Shown piece after piece: positions 1 through 12,690 of a stretch of 64,000 nt of DNA. The notes beneath the pieces were generated by a model that searched no databases, was not told the origin of the DNA, and worked only from the letters and a program-made list of their open reading frames with translations. The number at the start of each line of letters is the position of its first letter. The first letter of the stretch is position 1. This DNA comes from Isoetes taiwanensis. Taxonomy: Eukaryota; Streptophyta; Lycopodiopsida; Isoetales; Isoetaceae. Location: positions 162,069 to 226,068 of the forward strand of contig JAJEKV010000412.1 of assembly GCA_021234155.1 (NCBI GenBank). Reading direction: 5' to 3'. The position numbers and the translations under genes are program-made.

Positions 1-1729
1 ATAATCTTCTGATAAGAAACCATGGCAAAGACATTATTCATTGGAATTCCAATGGTCATAACTACTTATCAAATAGGCAGTTAAGGCATGTTATATTGGT
101 TGTGGACTAAGCACCTGATTTAGCTATCAGAGTAGAATTATCTAGTTCTAACAAAAAATACATGGGCATCTGAATGTTGAAAGTGACTGCAGAAGGACAC
201 GCTGCATTTCATTTTTGTACATCTAGTGGCTCTAGTGAGCCTTTGTGAAAACAACTTTTTAGGTCATTTGCGATTCTTTGTCAAACATTTCCTAACACGG
301 GAGGAAAAAGAAGTCCGGTAATTACTTTTTTCAAGCTCGAGTATGTGGCCTTTAAAGTTTTGTAGATATCTCTGCTCCAGAAGCTCCCAGATTCTGCAAC
401 TTTTGTATGCATGGAATGTAAAGCGGAATTAAATAGTTTGCCATAGCACGCCCAATACACAGAATGCATGTGTTGCTTGTACACAACCAGTTAAGAGATA
501 AGGAAGAGATGAACTAGCCCCAAAGGTTGGTGAAAGGGTAGGAAAGATCTCTAGACAAGAGTCGTGAAAGAAGATCAGCTCTGGGAAAAACCATCCTCCA
601 AATACAAAGTCGAGCCAAAGCTAGCAATAGATCTCGACGAAAGTACCGTGTAGATGATCTTACACGAAACAGTGAATGAAGCCTCCAATATAGTAATGAT
701 GCAAGAATCATGAGAAGAATCGAAGAAAAGACAGCTCGTGCTAACCTCAGTGCCAAAACTTGCTGGGGCGTGGCGTTTGAGAGAGGGGTTTGCTGCTGTC
801 GAGGCACAAAGCCAGAAACATTCTCCTGATATGTCGACGCACCCACGACGCACCCATAACTGCACCAGCACCATCGACATCTTCGGCCCCAGCACCATCG
901 ACATCGAGAGGGAAAAGTCGCCATTCCGGCATGTGGAACGCGGGCAAGCATGTGGAACGCGCCAATACACGCTGGAATTTCCCTTAATTTTCTTGTGACC
1001 GTCGATTAAATCTAACGATGGAAAGTGCATCCACGTGGAAAAAAGTCCTAGTTGGCAGCAACGTGGACACTCTAGAATTGCTTCAAAGTGTCCACTTGCG
1101 TTTGTGCAAACGTGCTAAAAAAAAACTCCAAGAATCAAGTGCACCCTTATTTGATTTGAATCCAGCTTGTTTACCGCGACGGATATGGAGAATTGCTGCA
1201 ATGAACATGGAGGATGTAGCACAGAGAGTTAGGCCGAAAGGATAGAGCCATGCCCAAAACGAAAAGGCCCAAAGGTATGTACCAAATTTCAAATTTCAAG
1301 CACGAGGGGGAAAAAAAGGCAGGGTACAGTAATATATTAAAATAATACATTAAAAAAAATATTCATAAACATAAGATATATGGCGTCCATTAGAAAATAC
1401 ATAAGGCGTTGTATTTATTGGAAAATTTATAGGATAGGACATTATGTTTATTAGAAACCATTGATATACCAAAAAAAAAGGGAGGGGGGTTCTATTTTTT
1501 GGTCTACGTATATATAGAAAATGCAAAGGTATGGTGTGCATTTAGACAATACATAGAAAATACATAGGATATGGTGCGATTAATAATGATTTGCACTCTA
1601 TGATATTGGAGGTAGAAACTATATTTGTAGGCAAGTAGGTTCGCCACACTTGTTGCATGTTTGATCATGTGAACAAAGGTATAGTAATCCAATATGATGT
1701 TTGAAAGTTACTCATTTTCAACCTTTTTG
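1..1729. other. No gene recognised
   Basis: No reading frame here resembles a family I know. The minus-strand frame at 281-484 is not recognised. The only structure seen is short direct repeats around 868-910 (CAGCACCATCGACATC twice) and 930-962 (CATGTGGAACGCG twice), plus A/T-rich sequence from about 1,300 to 1,700. Confidence 0.5.
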
Positions 1730-2229
1730 GACGTGTTCTTAGACCTCAAACCTGTGTTTTTCACTCTAAATGGCCTCAGACCTGTGTTTTTCATCTTGAA
1801 GGGCCTTAGACCTGCATTTTTTAATTTGAAGGGCCTTAGAACTGCATTTCGCACTTTGACCTGCATTTCTTGACTTGTGTTTTTCACTTTGAAGGGCCTC
1901 AGAACTGTGTCTTTCACTCTGAGAGGCCCTTCTCGACTCGCGAGTCGAGAAAGGGCCTCAAACCTGCGTTTTCCATTTTGAAGGACCTCAGAACTGCGTT
2001 TTCCACTTTGAGCTGCCTTTCTCGACGCAGCTCAGAGTGAAAAACATAGTTCTGAGCCCTTCAAACTGAAAAACGCAGGTCTGAGGCCCTTTCTCGACTC
2101 ACGAGTCGAGAAAGGCAGCTCAAAGTGGAAAACACAGTTTTGAGGTCCTTCAAAATGGAAAACGCAGGTTTGCGAGTCGAGAAAGGGCCTCAGACCTGCA
2201 TTTCTCACTTTGAGCTATCTTTCTTGACT
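1730..2229. repeat. Palindrome-rich degenerate repeat array
   Basis: Units of about 30 bp of the type GGCCTCAGACCTGCGTTTT followed by a CACTTTGAA-like stretch are repeated in direct orientation from about 1,730 to 2,020. They then continue in inverted orientation (AAAACGCAGGTCTGAGGCCC) to about 2,170 and switch back. Embedded is a perfect 20-bp palindrome, TCTCGACTCGCGAGTCGAGA, at 1,931-1,950, flanked by GGCCCTT and AAAGGGCC so the stem is longer. A near copy with one mismatch sits at about 2,092-2,111. The block can fold on itself at several scales. It could be a foldback element remnant or a small satellite; no coding role is seen. Confidence 0.8.
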
Positions 2230-2859
2230 AAGTTGATTATGTGTGTTGCAGTCCTTATCCCGGCTAGATTAAATGCTCAGGAGCAATAGAAAGACCCGTT
2301 TATTGACGAAAGGAGATGAGATGAGAGTGATGAAATTAGTTGGACAGGCCAGATCGTGGCCAATGAAGCATCTCCTCATACAGGTTTTTATCGTCTTCAA
2401 GTTCTTTCCATGGCTTGGAACAGGTCGAAAGGGGCTCCACACCTTATTCTTATTAGGTGGTCTGTGCGCAAAAATGGTGTAATCATTGCGATAGCACGAC
2501 TGTCATGGTCTCTTCGACTATTGTAAACTACCATATAATGAAATTATTTTTGAATAAAAATTCAGCGCAAATCAGCACTTTGTTTGCAGAAAGAAAGCAT
2601 TTTCATTGGTTTTAGCTGTGTTTTTTATCTTCTCGGCTCGTTAACTGCGAAAAGGAGACCACGTAATTTTCCTTAGCTTTTTTCTTGTACAAGTGAAAAG
2701 GCCTCTTCTAAAGCAATAAAGGCGTTTCAAAAGTTTCGCCGTCTTTTGGGGTCAATTTAACTGAGTGCGAAAAAAAAAAAAGTGGGAATGACATGAGAAC
2801 CACTTTAATTAAATGCGACTTCTCTGCTATTACCAAAAAAATGACTTAAACGAGCAAGA
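2230..2859. other. No gene recognised
   Basis: Unique A/T-rich sequence. A short plus-strand frame at 2,273-2,482 resembles nothing I know. No RNA gene or repeat was identified. Confidence 0.4.
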
Positions 2860-2970
2860 ACAGGGGATTTGGAAGTTTACGGGATTTGCAAACATATGAG
2901 ATCTGGAAGTTTAGGGGATGGGCAAAAACAGGGGATTTGCAAGCTTAGGGCATTTGCAAAAATAGGGGCT
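2860..2970. repeat. Degenerate short tandem repeat
   Basis: Variants of AGGGGATTTGCAAG(C/T)TTA recur about five times in just over 100 bp (for example GGGGATTTGGAAGTTTA, GGGATTTGCAAACATA, GGGGATTTGCAAGCTTA). The units are imperfect and about 20 bp long. Confidence 0.6.
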
Positions 2971-3168
2971 TAAGAACAACGATATTCAAAATCGTTTAAG
3001 CTTACAATCCTATTTCAAGAGGAAAATCATCGGATCTGGCTCTTCAAAATTGTTGCTCCGCCCCTGTTTCCTCGCTCCTGTTTCATAACAAAGCTCCACC
3101 AGACCAGGCTCAAGAACGGGGGTATTCAAGCTAAAAAAAACAGGAGATCTTTGTAGGATCCTGATCCT

Positions 3169-3259
3169 TGGCAGCCAGAACTCCATTATCCGAGCTTTTG
3201 CAGGAAGAAAGGCCCTGGCAGCCAGAACTCCATTATCTGAGCTTTTGCAGGAAGAAAGG
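3169..3259. repeat. 47-bp period tandem duplication
   Basis: A 44-bp segment beginning TGGCAGCCAGAACTCC occurs at 3,169-3,212 and again at 3,216-3,259 with one difference (TCCGAG against TCTGAG). It lies in a long minus-strand open frame (3,010-3,663) that I do not consider a gene. Confidence 0.85.
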
Positions 3260-3529
3260 TAGGAAGAACTGCGTAGTCCATGGCCGGCTATCTCCGGCAT
3301 GAGAGCCTTGGTGACGCCATGGCTATGGCCACAACATGAAGCTTGGCGTTTGCGAGCTATGGCAAAGTAGGCATGGCTGAAGATGGAAGACGACGAATAG
3401 ATTGGCGAACGGCTCTGGCAGCGTTCAAGCGGCACCACCTGTACGGTGAAACTCCCTGGTTCCCTGAAATTAAAAAAAAAAAGGAATATTCCAGGAATTT
3501 TACAAAATGGTGGTTTATGTATTAGATAA

Positions 3530-3672
3530 TTTTTCAGGTGGGGAGGGATTACGCTTTGAAAATTTTGAGGCAACGCCATTTGGCGGCGCATGGATGAGGC
3601 GCTGGAGTGCTCCGCCGAGGTGAGGGCAACCACTGAAAAGTTTTCAGGCGGAATCCCGACCACCTGAAAATA
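3530..3672. repeat. Foldback (MITE-like) element
   Basis: The left end TTTTTCAGGTGGGGAGGGATT is an imperfect inverted copy of the right end AATCCCGACCACCTGAAAAT. The arms extend inward over GCTTTGAAAATTTT and its partner GAAAAGTTTTCAGGC. Total length is about 140 bp, which fits a small non-autonomous DNA element. No target duplication was established. Confidence 0.55.
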
Positions 3673-3789
3673 TCAAACGTAATAAACACTAGCCGGGGTG
3701 ACGTACAGGAAAAATTTCCGACGACTGATGTGGCAAAAGTTTTTAAGGCATTGTTTGACGTGGCATTCTTCCCCTTTTTCTTCCAATAG

Positions 3790-4237
3790 CTCTGTTTTAT
3801 TTTTTCTTGCCTCCAACTTAGCGATCTCCGATGTCAGAGCCGATTTCGCAGCTCAATCATCAAAAGGTGAGTCGCTGCTTGGGAATGCAGTGACTGCTTG
3901 AGCTTTTTTTTTGTTATTTCATCTTAATCTTAACATTTGCTCTGTTTTTGTGTTTTAGGGCGACTTTTTGCTACTTTATGTCGACCATGGATCATTCTAG
4001 GCGGCTTCTTTGGTGCATGCAAAGTGCTTTGAAGTTCGGTTATGGTGGTTTTGCTCTATTTTGTTTTTTCTTGCTTATGGCTTGGCAATTTCCGGCGTCC
4101 GAGCCGATTTTGCGGCTCAGTCATCAAAAGGTGAGTCGTTGTTTGGGAATGCAGCGATTGCTTGAGTTTTTTTTATTTCATATTAATCTTAACATTTGCT
4201 CTGTTTTTGTGTTTTAGGCGAGTTTTTGCTGCTTTAC
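3790..4237 (+). repeat. Tandem duplication of an intron-like module
   Basis: The block at 3,790-3,980 is repeated at 4,053-4,237, offset about 264 bp. Both copies contain GAGCCGATTT, then a strong donor-like CAAAAG/GTGAGTCG (GT at 3,867 and 4,131). Both then have a pyrimidine-rich stretch and an acceptor-like TTTTGTGTTTTAG (AG at 3,957-3,958 and 4,216-4,217). This gives apparent introns of 92 and 87 bp. The flanking frames resemble no family I know. It may be a duplicated exon-intron boundary of a lost gene. Confidence 0.55.
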
Positions 4238-4599
4238 CTATTTGAACCAGTTGAGGGCCGCATTTTTGCAAGAAAGAAGAGAAGAAAGATGTTTGGCAGC
4301 AGATAGCCTTGCAGGGAGCATTAGCGAAGCTGGAGTTGCAGGCTATGGCTATATTAGCTATGTGTATAATTTGAATGTGATTTAAAATTTATATGTATAC
4401 GTTGCCGGGTTATAATCTGTGTGTAAGAATTCATGTCAAAAAATGCACTCGAGAAAATTATTTAAAGTGGTGGAAAACATTCCTGGTGGACGTGAAATTC
4501 CGTGTCTTAATTTAGACAGAATATTACAATACTCTAACAGAATATTATAGTAATCCCAAGCTAGTGGATATTACATATACAACTATGTTCGTGTGGAGG

Positions 4600-4665
4600 G
4601 GATTCCGGCGTAGAAAATTGGCCGACGCGCGGATGCACGGAGGCCAATTTTCGGGCCGGAATACC
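4600..4665. repeat. Short inverted repeat (hairpin)
   Basis: GGATTCCGGCGTAGAAAATT at 4,600 is mirrored by AATTTTCGGGCCGGAATACC ending at 4,665, with an 18-nt loop between the arms. It is probably a remnant of a foldback element. Confidence 0.6.
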
Positions 4666-5501
4666 CGACAGACAGACATTGGTGTAACGTGAAAATAGGC
4701 ACGTCCCATTTTCTGCTGACCTATCATTTTTTCTTTCTTTCTTTCTGTTTACGCTGAGCTCTAGCTATGGCGTCATCTGGGCACCAAGCAGCTTGGTTAA
4801 GGCGATGGTGGCATTCTTGAACTCTTCTTGAGCTGAATGCAAAATTTTATGACTGTGAATTTCTGTGTGAAACTCTCTTTGAATAAGTTTGGTGAATATT
4901 TATGTAATGCTCTTGATTTCTGTCTGATCAACTGCAAAAATACATACGTTTGAGAGTGAGTGATTCCTTGAAACTTAAGTTCAGAACTGAGTGATTCTTA
5001 AAAAGAATCACTGCCACGTGGCACACAGCCATGGGCGGATAGGGCAGAAAATAGAACACCCTATTTTTACATATCAAGAATTCGGGAAATGAACATTTTG
5101 CTCCGCACACGTAACTTATCTGCCAAACGGAATTTTGGGCCGAAGTAGCAACTGGACTAAACGGCGTCCCTCCTCTAATGCCGGAGAGAATTTGATTGCT
5201 TGGACAAAGATATTCTTAACTGGGCAAAAAAAAAAAATTATGAACAGAAATCAGAGGTACGTGGACATATCCTCAAAACAGTTTTTCAACATCTCTTTAG
5301 CATTGGAAAAGAGGAACGGGATAAAACAAGGTGCTATTGCAAGTGCGATCATGCTATAATTGCCCAAGGCAACGAAACTGGGGCATAGCGTGAAACTGGT
5401 CAAAACCCATTACATACAGGCCCGATACTTTGGCACACATTGATCATACCCAACATTCCAATTATTGTCCTTCAAGGGCACCACAGAAAGAGAAACAAAG
5501 G
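4666..5501. other. No gene recognised; 3' flank of the TAM41-type gene
   Basis: No protein similarity or repeat is evident. Because the neighbouring gene is on the minus strand and ends at 5,502, this stretch should hold its 3' UTR and polyadenylation signals. Confidence 0.4.
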
Positions 5502-8500
5502 CTAACCTCTCAATCTCGAATTCCAGGCTTTCGATATCTTCCTTGATACATAATAAAATGCATTCAAACCTCCTGCAGCAAAGAAACCTGATGCCATTTG
5601 TCTAAAGCTGGATAATCTAACTATCCTGCCAATTGCCCGTTTCAAAATTCTCGGTCTATCGGTTTGGGATTTCACAAAAGCATCTGCTACCATGCAACCT
5701 GTGCCAGCCATCCTACCGTGTCGTTAGACATAAACGCTCAGGTAAAGACAAAGTCTATCATAAAGCATACCAGAACTTCCATATCGCAACCCCAGCTGCT
5801 TTGACAATCCCTTTAAAAGATTTGATGGGAGTGAAGTTACAAGTTCGCGTACAGCATGATTGCTACAGTCCTGTGAATTAAGGAAATTTACAGATAGCAA
5901 ACATTGCAAAACAACTTAGTAATGATGTTTCTGGTATTCTCGATATTCTAACCTGTGACAACAATGCCGGACCCTCATCACCAAATGTGTTCGGTAAGTA
6001 CAGCATGCCTGAGGCAGCAGCATGACAGAGCGGGGTCCTATACAACTCGTGAAAGTTTTTACCACTGCCTTGGACTATGTTGCGCACCTTGAAGAGACAA
6101 CACAAAACATAGTTTCTTCAAGACCTAACAATAGAATAATATATTCATGTTTTCGTTGGAGAATACACAAATAAAGTCACATCGTATACTGGAGCACAAT
6201 TGGAGAAACAAAGGAGCAACCATAAATTGCTAAGCCACACTGTGATTTGCAGCACTAATGTGATACTGAAGCACAGTTCTTTATAGATCGAAAGCATGTT
6301 CAAACTCCAGGCATCATATGCATTTATAGGATAGTCACTATTGCTGTGTGAGAATTTAAAAGGTTTTATAGCCTACTGGACAATCATAAAGTATTCAAAA
6401 TAACATCATAATCATCACCTGCCTTGTTCCTATCTTCAGCAAAGAATAGACGGATGTCTCCCATATATGATAAGCTAGCTATCATCACATAAAGATCTTC
6501 CTGCAGAAGCAAATATATGCGCACTTTGTCTTAAGAAGAATTAGGTCCAAATGTTTTTACAAACGAGTTGGCTGAAAGGGTACTAGAATGAAAATACAGG
6601 TATGACGAAAAAAAGAAAGCTAGCACTGCTTTCCGACCATTTGGAATGATTATATTGATCATCGGACTTCACAGTCCTGCCAAAATATCTAGATGATAAA
6701 AAATAAGAAAGTACCTCTGAAAATTTTTCTGGCAAGAGCAACAGTGCTGTGGACACTGCTGCTTGGAGATTCACCTTATTTGCGATTGCTAAGCCTGCAT
6801 TATCTACGAGTACATTAACCTGCCAATGACTGTTTAAACTTCATATTTTGCTACTCCAAAACGAATAATGAACACTCTAGTAAATATACAGGTTTTTGAA
6901 GCCTTCCACTAATATATAGTGAATTCCAAGTGAAAATATCCTGTACTACATTGTCCATGCCAACAACCCCATATTTTATAGTCTGCAACCAAAAGGGTAA
7001 CAATCAGAATCTTCCAACAGATTTGCATAGATTGACAATGATTATGAAGCATTTAGCATAGAGAGAAAGAAGATCTGCATTAGGACAGAATGAAGTGAAA
7101 TGAAATGTTTATTATATGCTGTGGAGATGAGTCAGGTCTATAAGGACAATCACACATATCTGTGAACAACATTCTCTCACTTTCTAACACTTTCACTCTC
7201 TTCTGCCACATGCACTGGCCTATTACTATGGTCCTATAATATAGCTGCCATACATTGGATCTCATAGTATGCCGGACCAGTAACATCAGAGTGCCAAATT
7301 GCATAATCTGCAGGTCCTCCTTAACCATTCCACCTTATGTCTTGATACTCAGCCTTGGTAGTTGATGAGAGAATATCTTAAACTGGCTTTTGTTGCTTAG
7401 CCTGTTAGTTGATGAGAGAATATTCTAAATTGTCCAGTAACCGCCAGTGCTCTGCGTGCCAAGGCAGCGGACCAAAAAGTGGTCGCAAAATTGCAATTTG
7501 GTGGGAAGTTCTTTCGAAGTTTGCCATGTCGGACTAATGGGACTTCTTTAAATCATGTCTGATAAGTTAGTTAATACTTCTTGAAGAGTAATGGAGTGTG
7601 CTTTTATATACGATTGAAGCGAGTAAAAGAATTATTATGTATGCACTTCAAGCATGCGTCCTACATATACATATTGTAGAGTTCAAAAACATGGACTGCC
7701 ACATCCACACCTCGCTCATCCATAGAGAACCTGAAATACCAGTCAACTGCATTCATCATATTGTTTTCTGTCGAAATGCTGGTGGATCAATTGCTCACAA
7801 GTTACACAAACACTTACACCGATGTGTAAATGGCAACAGATGCTGCTATAACTATCCATACCAACCAATGCAACAAGAGAGTCAAGGGCAATATTGAAGA
7901 CAGAATATATAATGCATTCTTGCTCCGCCAGCTTGATTGCCGCATTATGGTAGATGCTGCATCAATGCTACACATCTGTATGGCAATATAAGGATTTGGT
8001 ATCACTAGATTTTGCGTCACCGACCAAATCGGACAAACCACATAACTACCATCAAGAAAAAAATGGTTACTTTAAGGCGCATCGTCTACCTTTGTCCACA
8101 GAAACATCATGGGGAATTTTCTCCTAAGATATAATGAACGAGACACCTGCCAATAGATGCCTGCTAGTGTACCTTCCCTAGATGCCTTTGCACCTTTCAC
8201 AGAATCAAAAGACCTCTCTTGGACTGATATTTTTGCAAGCGGTAAACCCTAAACTCGGCAATCTCGCACACATCCAGTACAATGAATCATACAAACTGAT
8301 ACCATGCATGCCAGCAACACCGTTGGAACCAGTTGGATCAGTAGCATGCAAGTGTCGTGGCAAGGATGACAGCAAAAGATCAAGGCATCAAGTAATATGC
8401 CGAATATCGTAGGGGGGAAGCTGTTCCAGACTAAGTTCTAATGTGAGGCTTTGGCGTACTAACTTTGATATGTTTCTCATTTTGAGGATTTAAAAGACTA

Positions 8501-11020
8501 GGCAAGGAATCCTTTTCTGACCATTCTGTGAGTTTTCAAGATGCTCCAGCCTAAGAGTTATCAACTACGTGTCATGTCAATTGCAAGGACAATGTGGAAT
8601 GTAGAATGAATGGATGTGGAACTAAAACTTTGCTTATAATCATCTTTGCCAGAAAATGTACTTCAAGTCCCTCTCCGTCATGTTTCCCACATTAAGACTT
8701 CATATAAAACAGCAAGCTATTGAAGAGACGAAGCTTTGACGGAATATCTTAGAAATTAGCCTGAACGCAACTTCTTTCTATCATGGCTAGTGAAGCGTAG
8801 CCTTTACTGAGCTTTGCATGAGCAGGTCCTCGAAATTGTACTCCCGAATATGTATAATGGAGACAACCTCACTAATACATCCATTATAACAAAATGAGTT
8901 GCTAGCTATGCACACATGCCAAAAATGAAAAGAACAAGCTTCAAAGTCTGTCAACTGGACTTGCTTGTTTCCTCTCGAATTAAAGTCTCCAAGCATTAAG
9001 CATTGTTTAAAAACTCAATGACAGGAGGGAGCGAGTGAAACAAACAAACATGCAAAGACAGAATGTGGCATGATGTCATTCCTCCTTCATTCATTGCAGT
9101 TAAAAAAGTAAATAACGACATCTAACATGTGAATGGCTGCAAATCATGCCATGCAGCTACTGTCCTTGTCCAGTACAAAACACCAGTTCCCATTTGTTTA
9201 TATAGAAGCATGCAAAATGCATAAATGAGATTCAGGCATAAATGAATCCCACTACCTTGTCCTGCCATGGCACAAAAGGGTTGAAATGGACACCAACACC
9301 AACTGTTTCTGCGACACGGGCGATCTGCATGAAATTAACCATCTATTAAGTGCCAACTATTAATAGAGAGAGCAGACATGCTGCAGGTTATATAAAATTA
9401 GAGTTGTCCATGACTCAAGGGAATGAGATGGGAGGCAACAAATAACATCAACTCAACTACAGAAACAAATGAACTACCACTCCGGGATGATACAACAATG
9501 CGCCAAACTGGCAAAGGCATTCGACCTCAGACACAAAGTAATGCTAGAAAAGACACAGCAAGCTGGTATATTTAACTGACGTTCCATAATATATCCAGGT
9601 GCATAGAAAATACTTAGTCAACGATCAGCCACACTTCAGATTAACCAATTTGGAAAGATAGCCCAGTACCATTTTGCCACCAAAATACGCCAACCATGAA
9701 GAATAATGCGTTGGATTCTTCTCAATATTCTGCAAAACAAAATAATATCCATTCTGCTATTACAAGCTTATAGTATGAAAAACAAAACACGTTTTGACAC
9801 ACACACACCCACCCCCCTTTTGCTCTTTATCATTTGCTGCATGGTTTGTATCCGAAAATTTTATTTATACACAACAACTCTGGATTCTTCTGCCGCAAGC
9901 TATATATAAGACTTTTTTGTTCGCCATGATATAGACAATGCCAATCACAACCCAGATTGCCCAATTTTCTCAGTATTTTAGCTTCCTTTCATGATGACCA
10001 CAATCATACGCGATGTGAGAAGCAACATTTTTCAAGACATTCTTAGTGCTTAAATTCTTAATCCATTGCGACATTTTGCAAGACATCCTAATGCTTAAAT
10101 TCTTAATCCATAATGTAATTCATCTTACTATGACACACATCGCATGCCTTCTCACTGATCAGAATAACACGTCTCTTCTTGCCTTATACGGGTTCCTTTA
10201 GCAAACTGAAATGTTCACGCAAATAAAAAGATCCCCAAGGATTTGACTAATCATTATTATTGCATTGCAGTGACTTTAAGGGAAGTGAAGTGCATCCACC
10301 AGGCCAATATTAGGGATGCATATTAGTCATTTACTGTTCCATTGGTTGGTTTTTTTATGTCTTTACAAATGGCATATGGCTAAAGATCCGTATTCATCTG
10401 CTGCTTCACCTTACATTTCAATAATATGATAAGTTTAGAACAATGATAGTTCAGTTTATTTATAAAATTGCTACCCTGAGAAGTCAACCCATAGCTTATC
10501 TGGCACAATTCAACTTTTCCTTTCTCAATCCGAGTTCTTCAATTAACACAAACTTCTCCCTTCTTTTTGAAATAACAGCTACAAGGCGTGCCAGAGAGCT
10601 TGCCAAGAATTTTATGCGCTGAAAATGACAAGGAACTAAAGTAAACAATGTCCAATTCTTTTATACACCATGCGATACAGAATTTTGCAATATCTGTAGC
10701 ATTGGCCATGTATTCCAATCAAATCCTCTGTTCTTGTTGCAAACTTCCTTATATCCTTGTTATTTGTTAATACATCGACATACCTGTGAGTGCCACTGTG
10801 CTGGAGACGATACACCAAGGATATAGTCGACCATTGGTACCTACGTATTGGTTAACAAGATCAACCATAAATGTACCACGATTGGCATGTTTGAAGAAAG
10901 AAATACCTGGTTGTTTAGAAGACCAGACTGCCGAAACACGCCGGAACCATAAGCAAAGGCAAAGTCTACAGGGGGCAGCCCACTGAGGGGAGCTGCAAGT
11001 TGCTCCATCGCTGACGCCAT
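5502..11020 (-). CDS. TAM41: TAM41-type mitochondrial phosphatidate cytidylyltransferase
   Basis: This enzyme makes CDP-diacylglycerol from phosphatidic acid and CTP at the matrix face of the inner mitochondrial membrane, feeding phosphatidylglycerol and cardiolipin synthesis. Minus-strand exons: 11020-10907, 10840-10784, 9729-9670, 9324-9256, 6982-6890, 6819-6715, 6500-6423, 6087-5953, 5870-5771, 5698-5502. They join in phase to 335 codons with no internal stop, close to the usual family length. Visible family motifs, in order, are LPPVDFAFAYGSGVF (nucleotidyltransferase G-S motif), MVDYILGV, HYSSWLAYFGGK, VGVGVHFNPFV, KYGVV, YISGRLQKP, STALLLLPEKFSEEDLY, LSYMGDIRLFFAED, FHELY, and a C-terminus SSFRQMASGFFAAGGLNAFY. 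The start at 11,020 (MASAMEQL) is chosen because upstream sequence looks like a UTR or intron; an alternative upstream first exon is listed at 17,541-17,606. The intron after 6,423 appears to be GC-AG. The assignment is secure; the start codon is not. Confidence 0.92.
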
Positions 11021-11063
11021 ACAGAAGCCCGCCTTAGCTATGATAGCCACCTTGTCGGAGTTG

Positions 11064-12419
11064 CTAACAGAGTGAAGTAACAAGTTACCACGTCCATCTG
11101 CCCCTATCGAATTGTGTATTCGTATAGCAGGGTAGTGTAACTGAGTCGTTGAGTGTGCTAAAAATGTCTGTATGTGTTTTACTTATGTCTTCCAGCCACA
11201 ATGTTAGCACTTTCCAGTACTCACAATATTTTAAGCTATAAGTTTTCATTTATAGCACCATTAAATGAGTCGTACCACGTGGATGTATTAGGTAAGGAAA
11301 TAAACCTCTGACATGGAGCATTTCTATATGGTGTTTGTATCCCACAAATTTATTTAACTACTATTATGATTGTGGAACTACGTATCTTCACTTGGGTATT
11401 TGGATAAATTCCATACATGTTTGGATTGGAACCAAATTATTAGGGTCGCAAATGGCATATAGCAGATTGTGCCAACTCAACTACATTGCTAATGGGTGAA
11501 CCTAATTGGCCAGTTGTGGGAGCAACAAATGAATGCATATCAAAGTTATCAATTGCATGCAAGCTTGGTCTTGGGTGTTCCAATTCGTGGCTATCAATCT
11601 TAGAAGATATAATGGCATTCTGGTTTGATCACCAGGTATTTAATGGCACGGCTTATTTGAAGAATAGTGTGTTTCCAATCTTCATGGATAGCCTACATTG
11701 CTAACTTCTTTTCTTTGCCTCTGAGATTGATTAATTTTGGAGTTCTTTTGTCATGTCCCACTATGGCATCGACATGCACTATTTTGTAAATATAACTCAA
11801 GTTGTGGTCCTACAATCTCGTATCATATAGTTGGATGACACACACATGGTTGTGCAGTTGTAGCACTACATCAAACACCAAATTCTGTTTTCCAGACATC
11901 TTGAAATACATGTAAAGCATTCTGTTCATCATGGCCCTTCTCTCCAAAATCTTAGAACAGAATGGCTTTAGGAGACATATGCCAAATGCTTAAACCTTGG
12001 CTCACAATCGAGCCAGAACTTGGTTCATCTTCCAACTGCTTACAGATTTTGCAACTGAAAGACATAGTTGGAGATTTCTTAGCACTTTAAAATGCTGAAC
12101 TAGTAGAGCTTTTTGGACACGAATACCACTTGTATAATTGTGAACTTGAGAGACGAAAAAGTTGCACAAATAAAAAACTAATAGATCAGGACTTACAAAA
12201 GTATATTTATTATCCTTGTTGTACCTTGCTCATTGAGTCAAATTTCATATCAACCAACATGCAAATATGGATTTGACCAAGAAGGAAATCCAATATTAGG
12301 GACCAAACCAATTGGGTGTGAACATTAATATGTCACATGTGTCTAGGACATGTGGATTCAGTTGTGCAAGTCATCACTACATTAAAATGTACAAATATAC
12401 AACGCCATCGATCCATAAT
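11064..12419. other. Upstream flank of the TAM41-type gene; no other gene seen
   Basis: A/T-rich sequence with no recognisable coding potential. It should contain the promoter if translation starts at 11,020, or intron 1 if a distal first exon is used. A pyrimidine-rich stretch ending in TTAG at 11,064 could be a splice acceptor. Confidence 0.4.
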
Positions 12420-12690
12420 GGCAAGTTAAATTTTGAAAACGAAAATCTAAAACGGCAAAAGTACAAAATCGGTAAAAGTACAAAATGATATCATTCTACT
12501 AAACAATGCTCTTGTTTCACTCCAAAACCACATACAGAAAACGGAAACAAAAACAAAAACATGGCAAGTCAAATCTTCAAAACGGAAACTGAAAATAGCA
12601 AACAAAACAGCAAAGTACAAAAGAACACGGAATGATTTCATATTACTGAATAATGCCCTTGTTTTACTCCAAAACCACATAAAAATAGAG
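12420..12690. repeat. About 142-bp tandem duplication
   Basis: Two diverged units begin GGCAAGT(T/C)AAAT at 12,420 and about 12,562 and end CTCCAAAACCACATA at about 12,535 and 12,680. The interior is A-rich (AAAACGGAAA, AAAGTACAAAA). Any frame through it reflects the repeat only. Confidence 0.65.

Noticed and set aside
3010-3663. A 217-codon minus-strand open frame
   Set aside because: It runs through a tandem duplication and a foldback element, matches no family I know and has no supporting splice or composition signal.
6583-6830. Short-chain dehydrogenase suggested by NVLVDNAGLAIAN on the minus strand
   Set aside because: The exon fits the TAM41 frame on both sides (GRLQKP before, STALLLLPEKFSE after); the NAG resemblance is coincidental.
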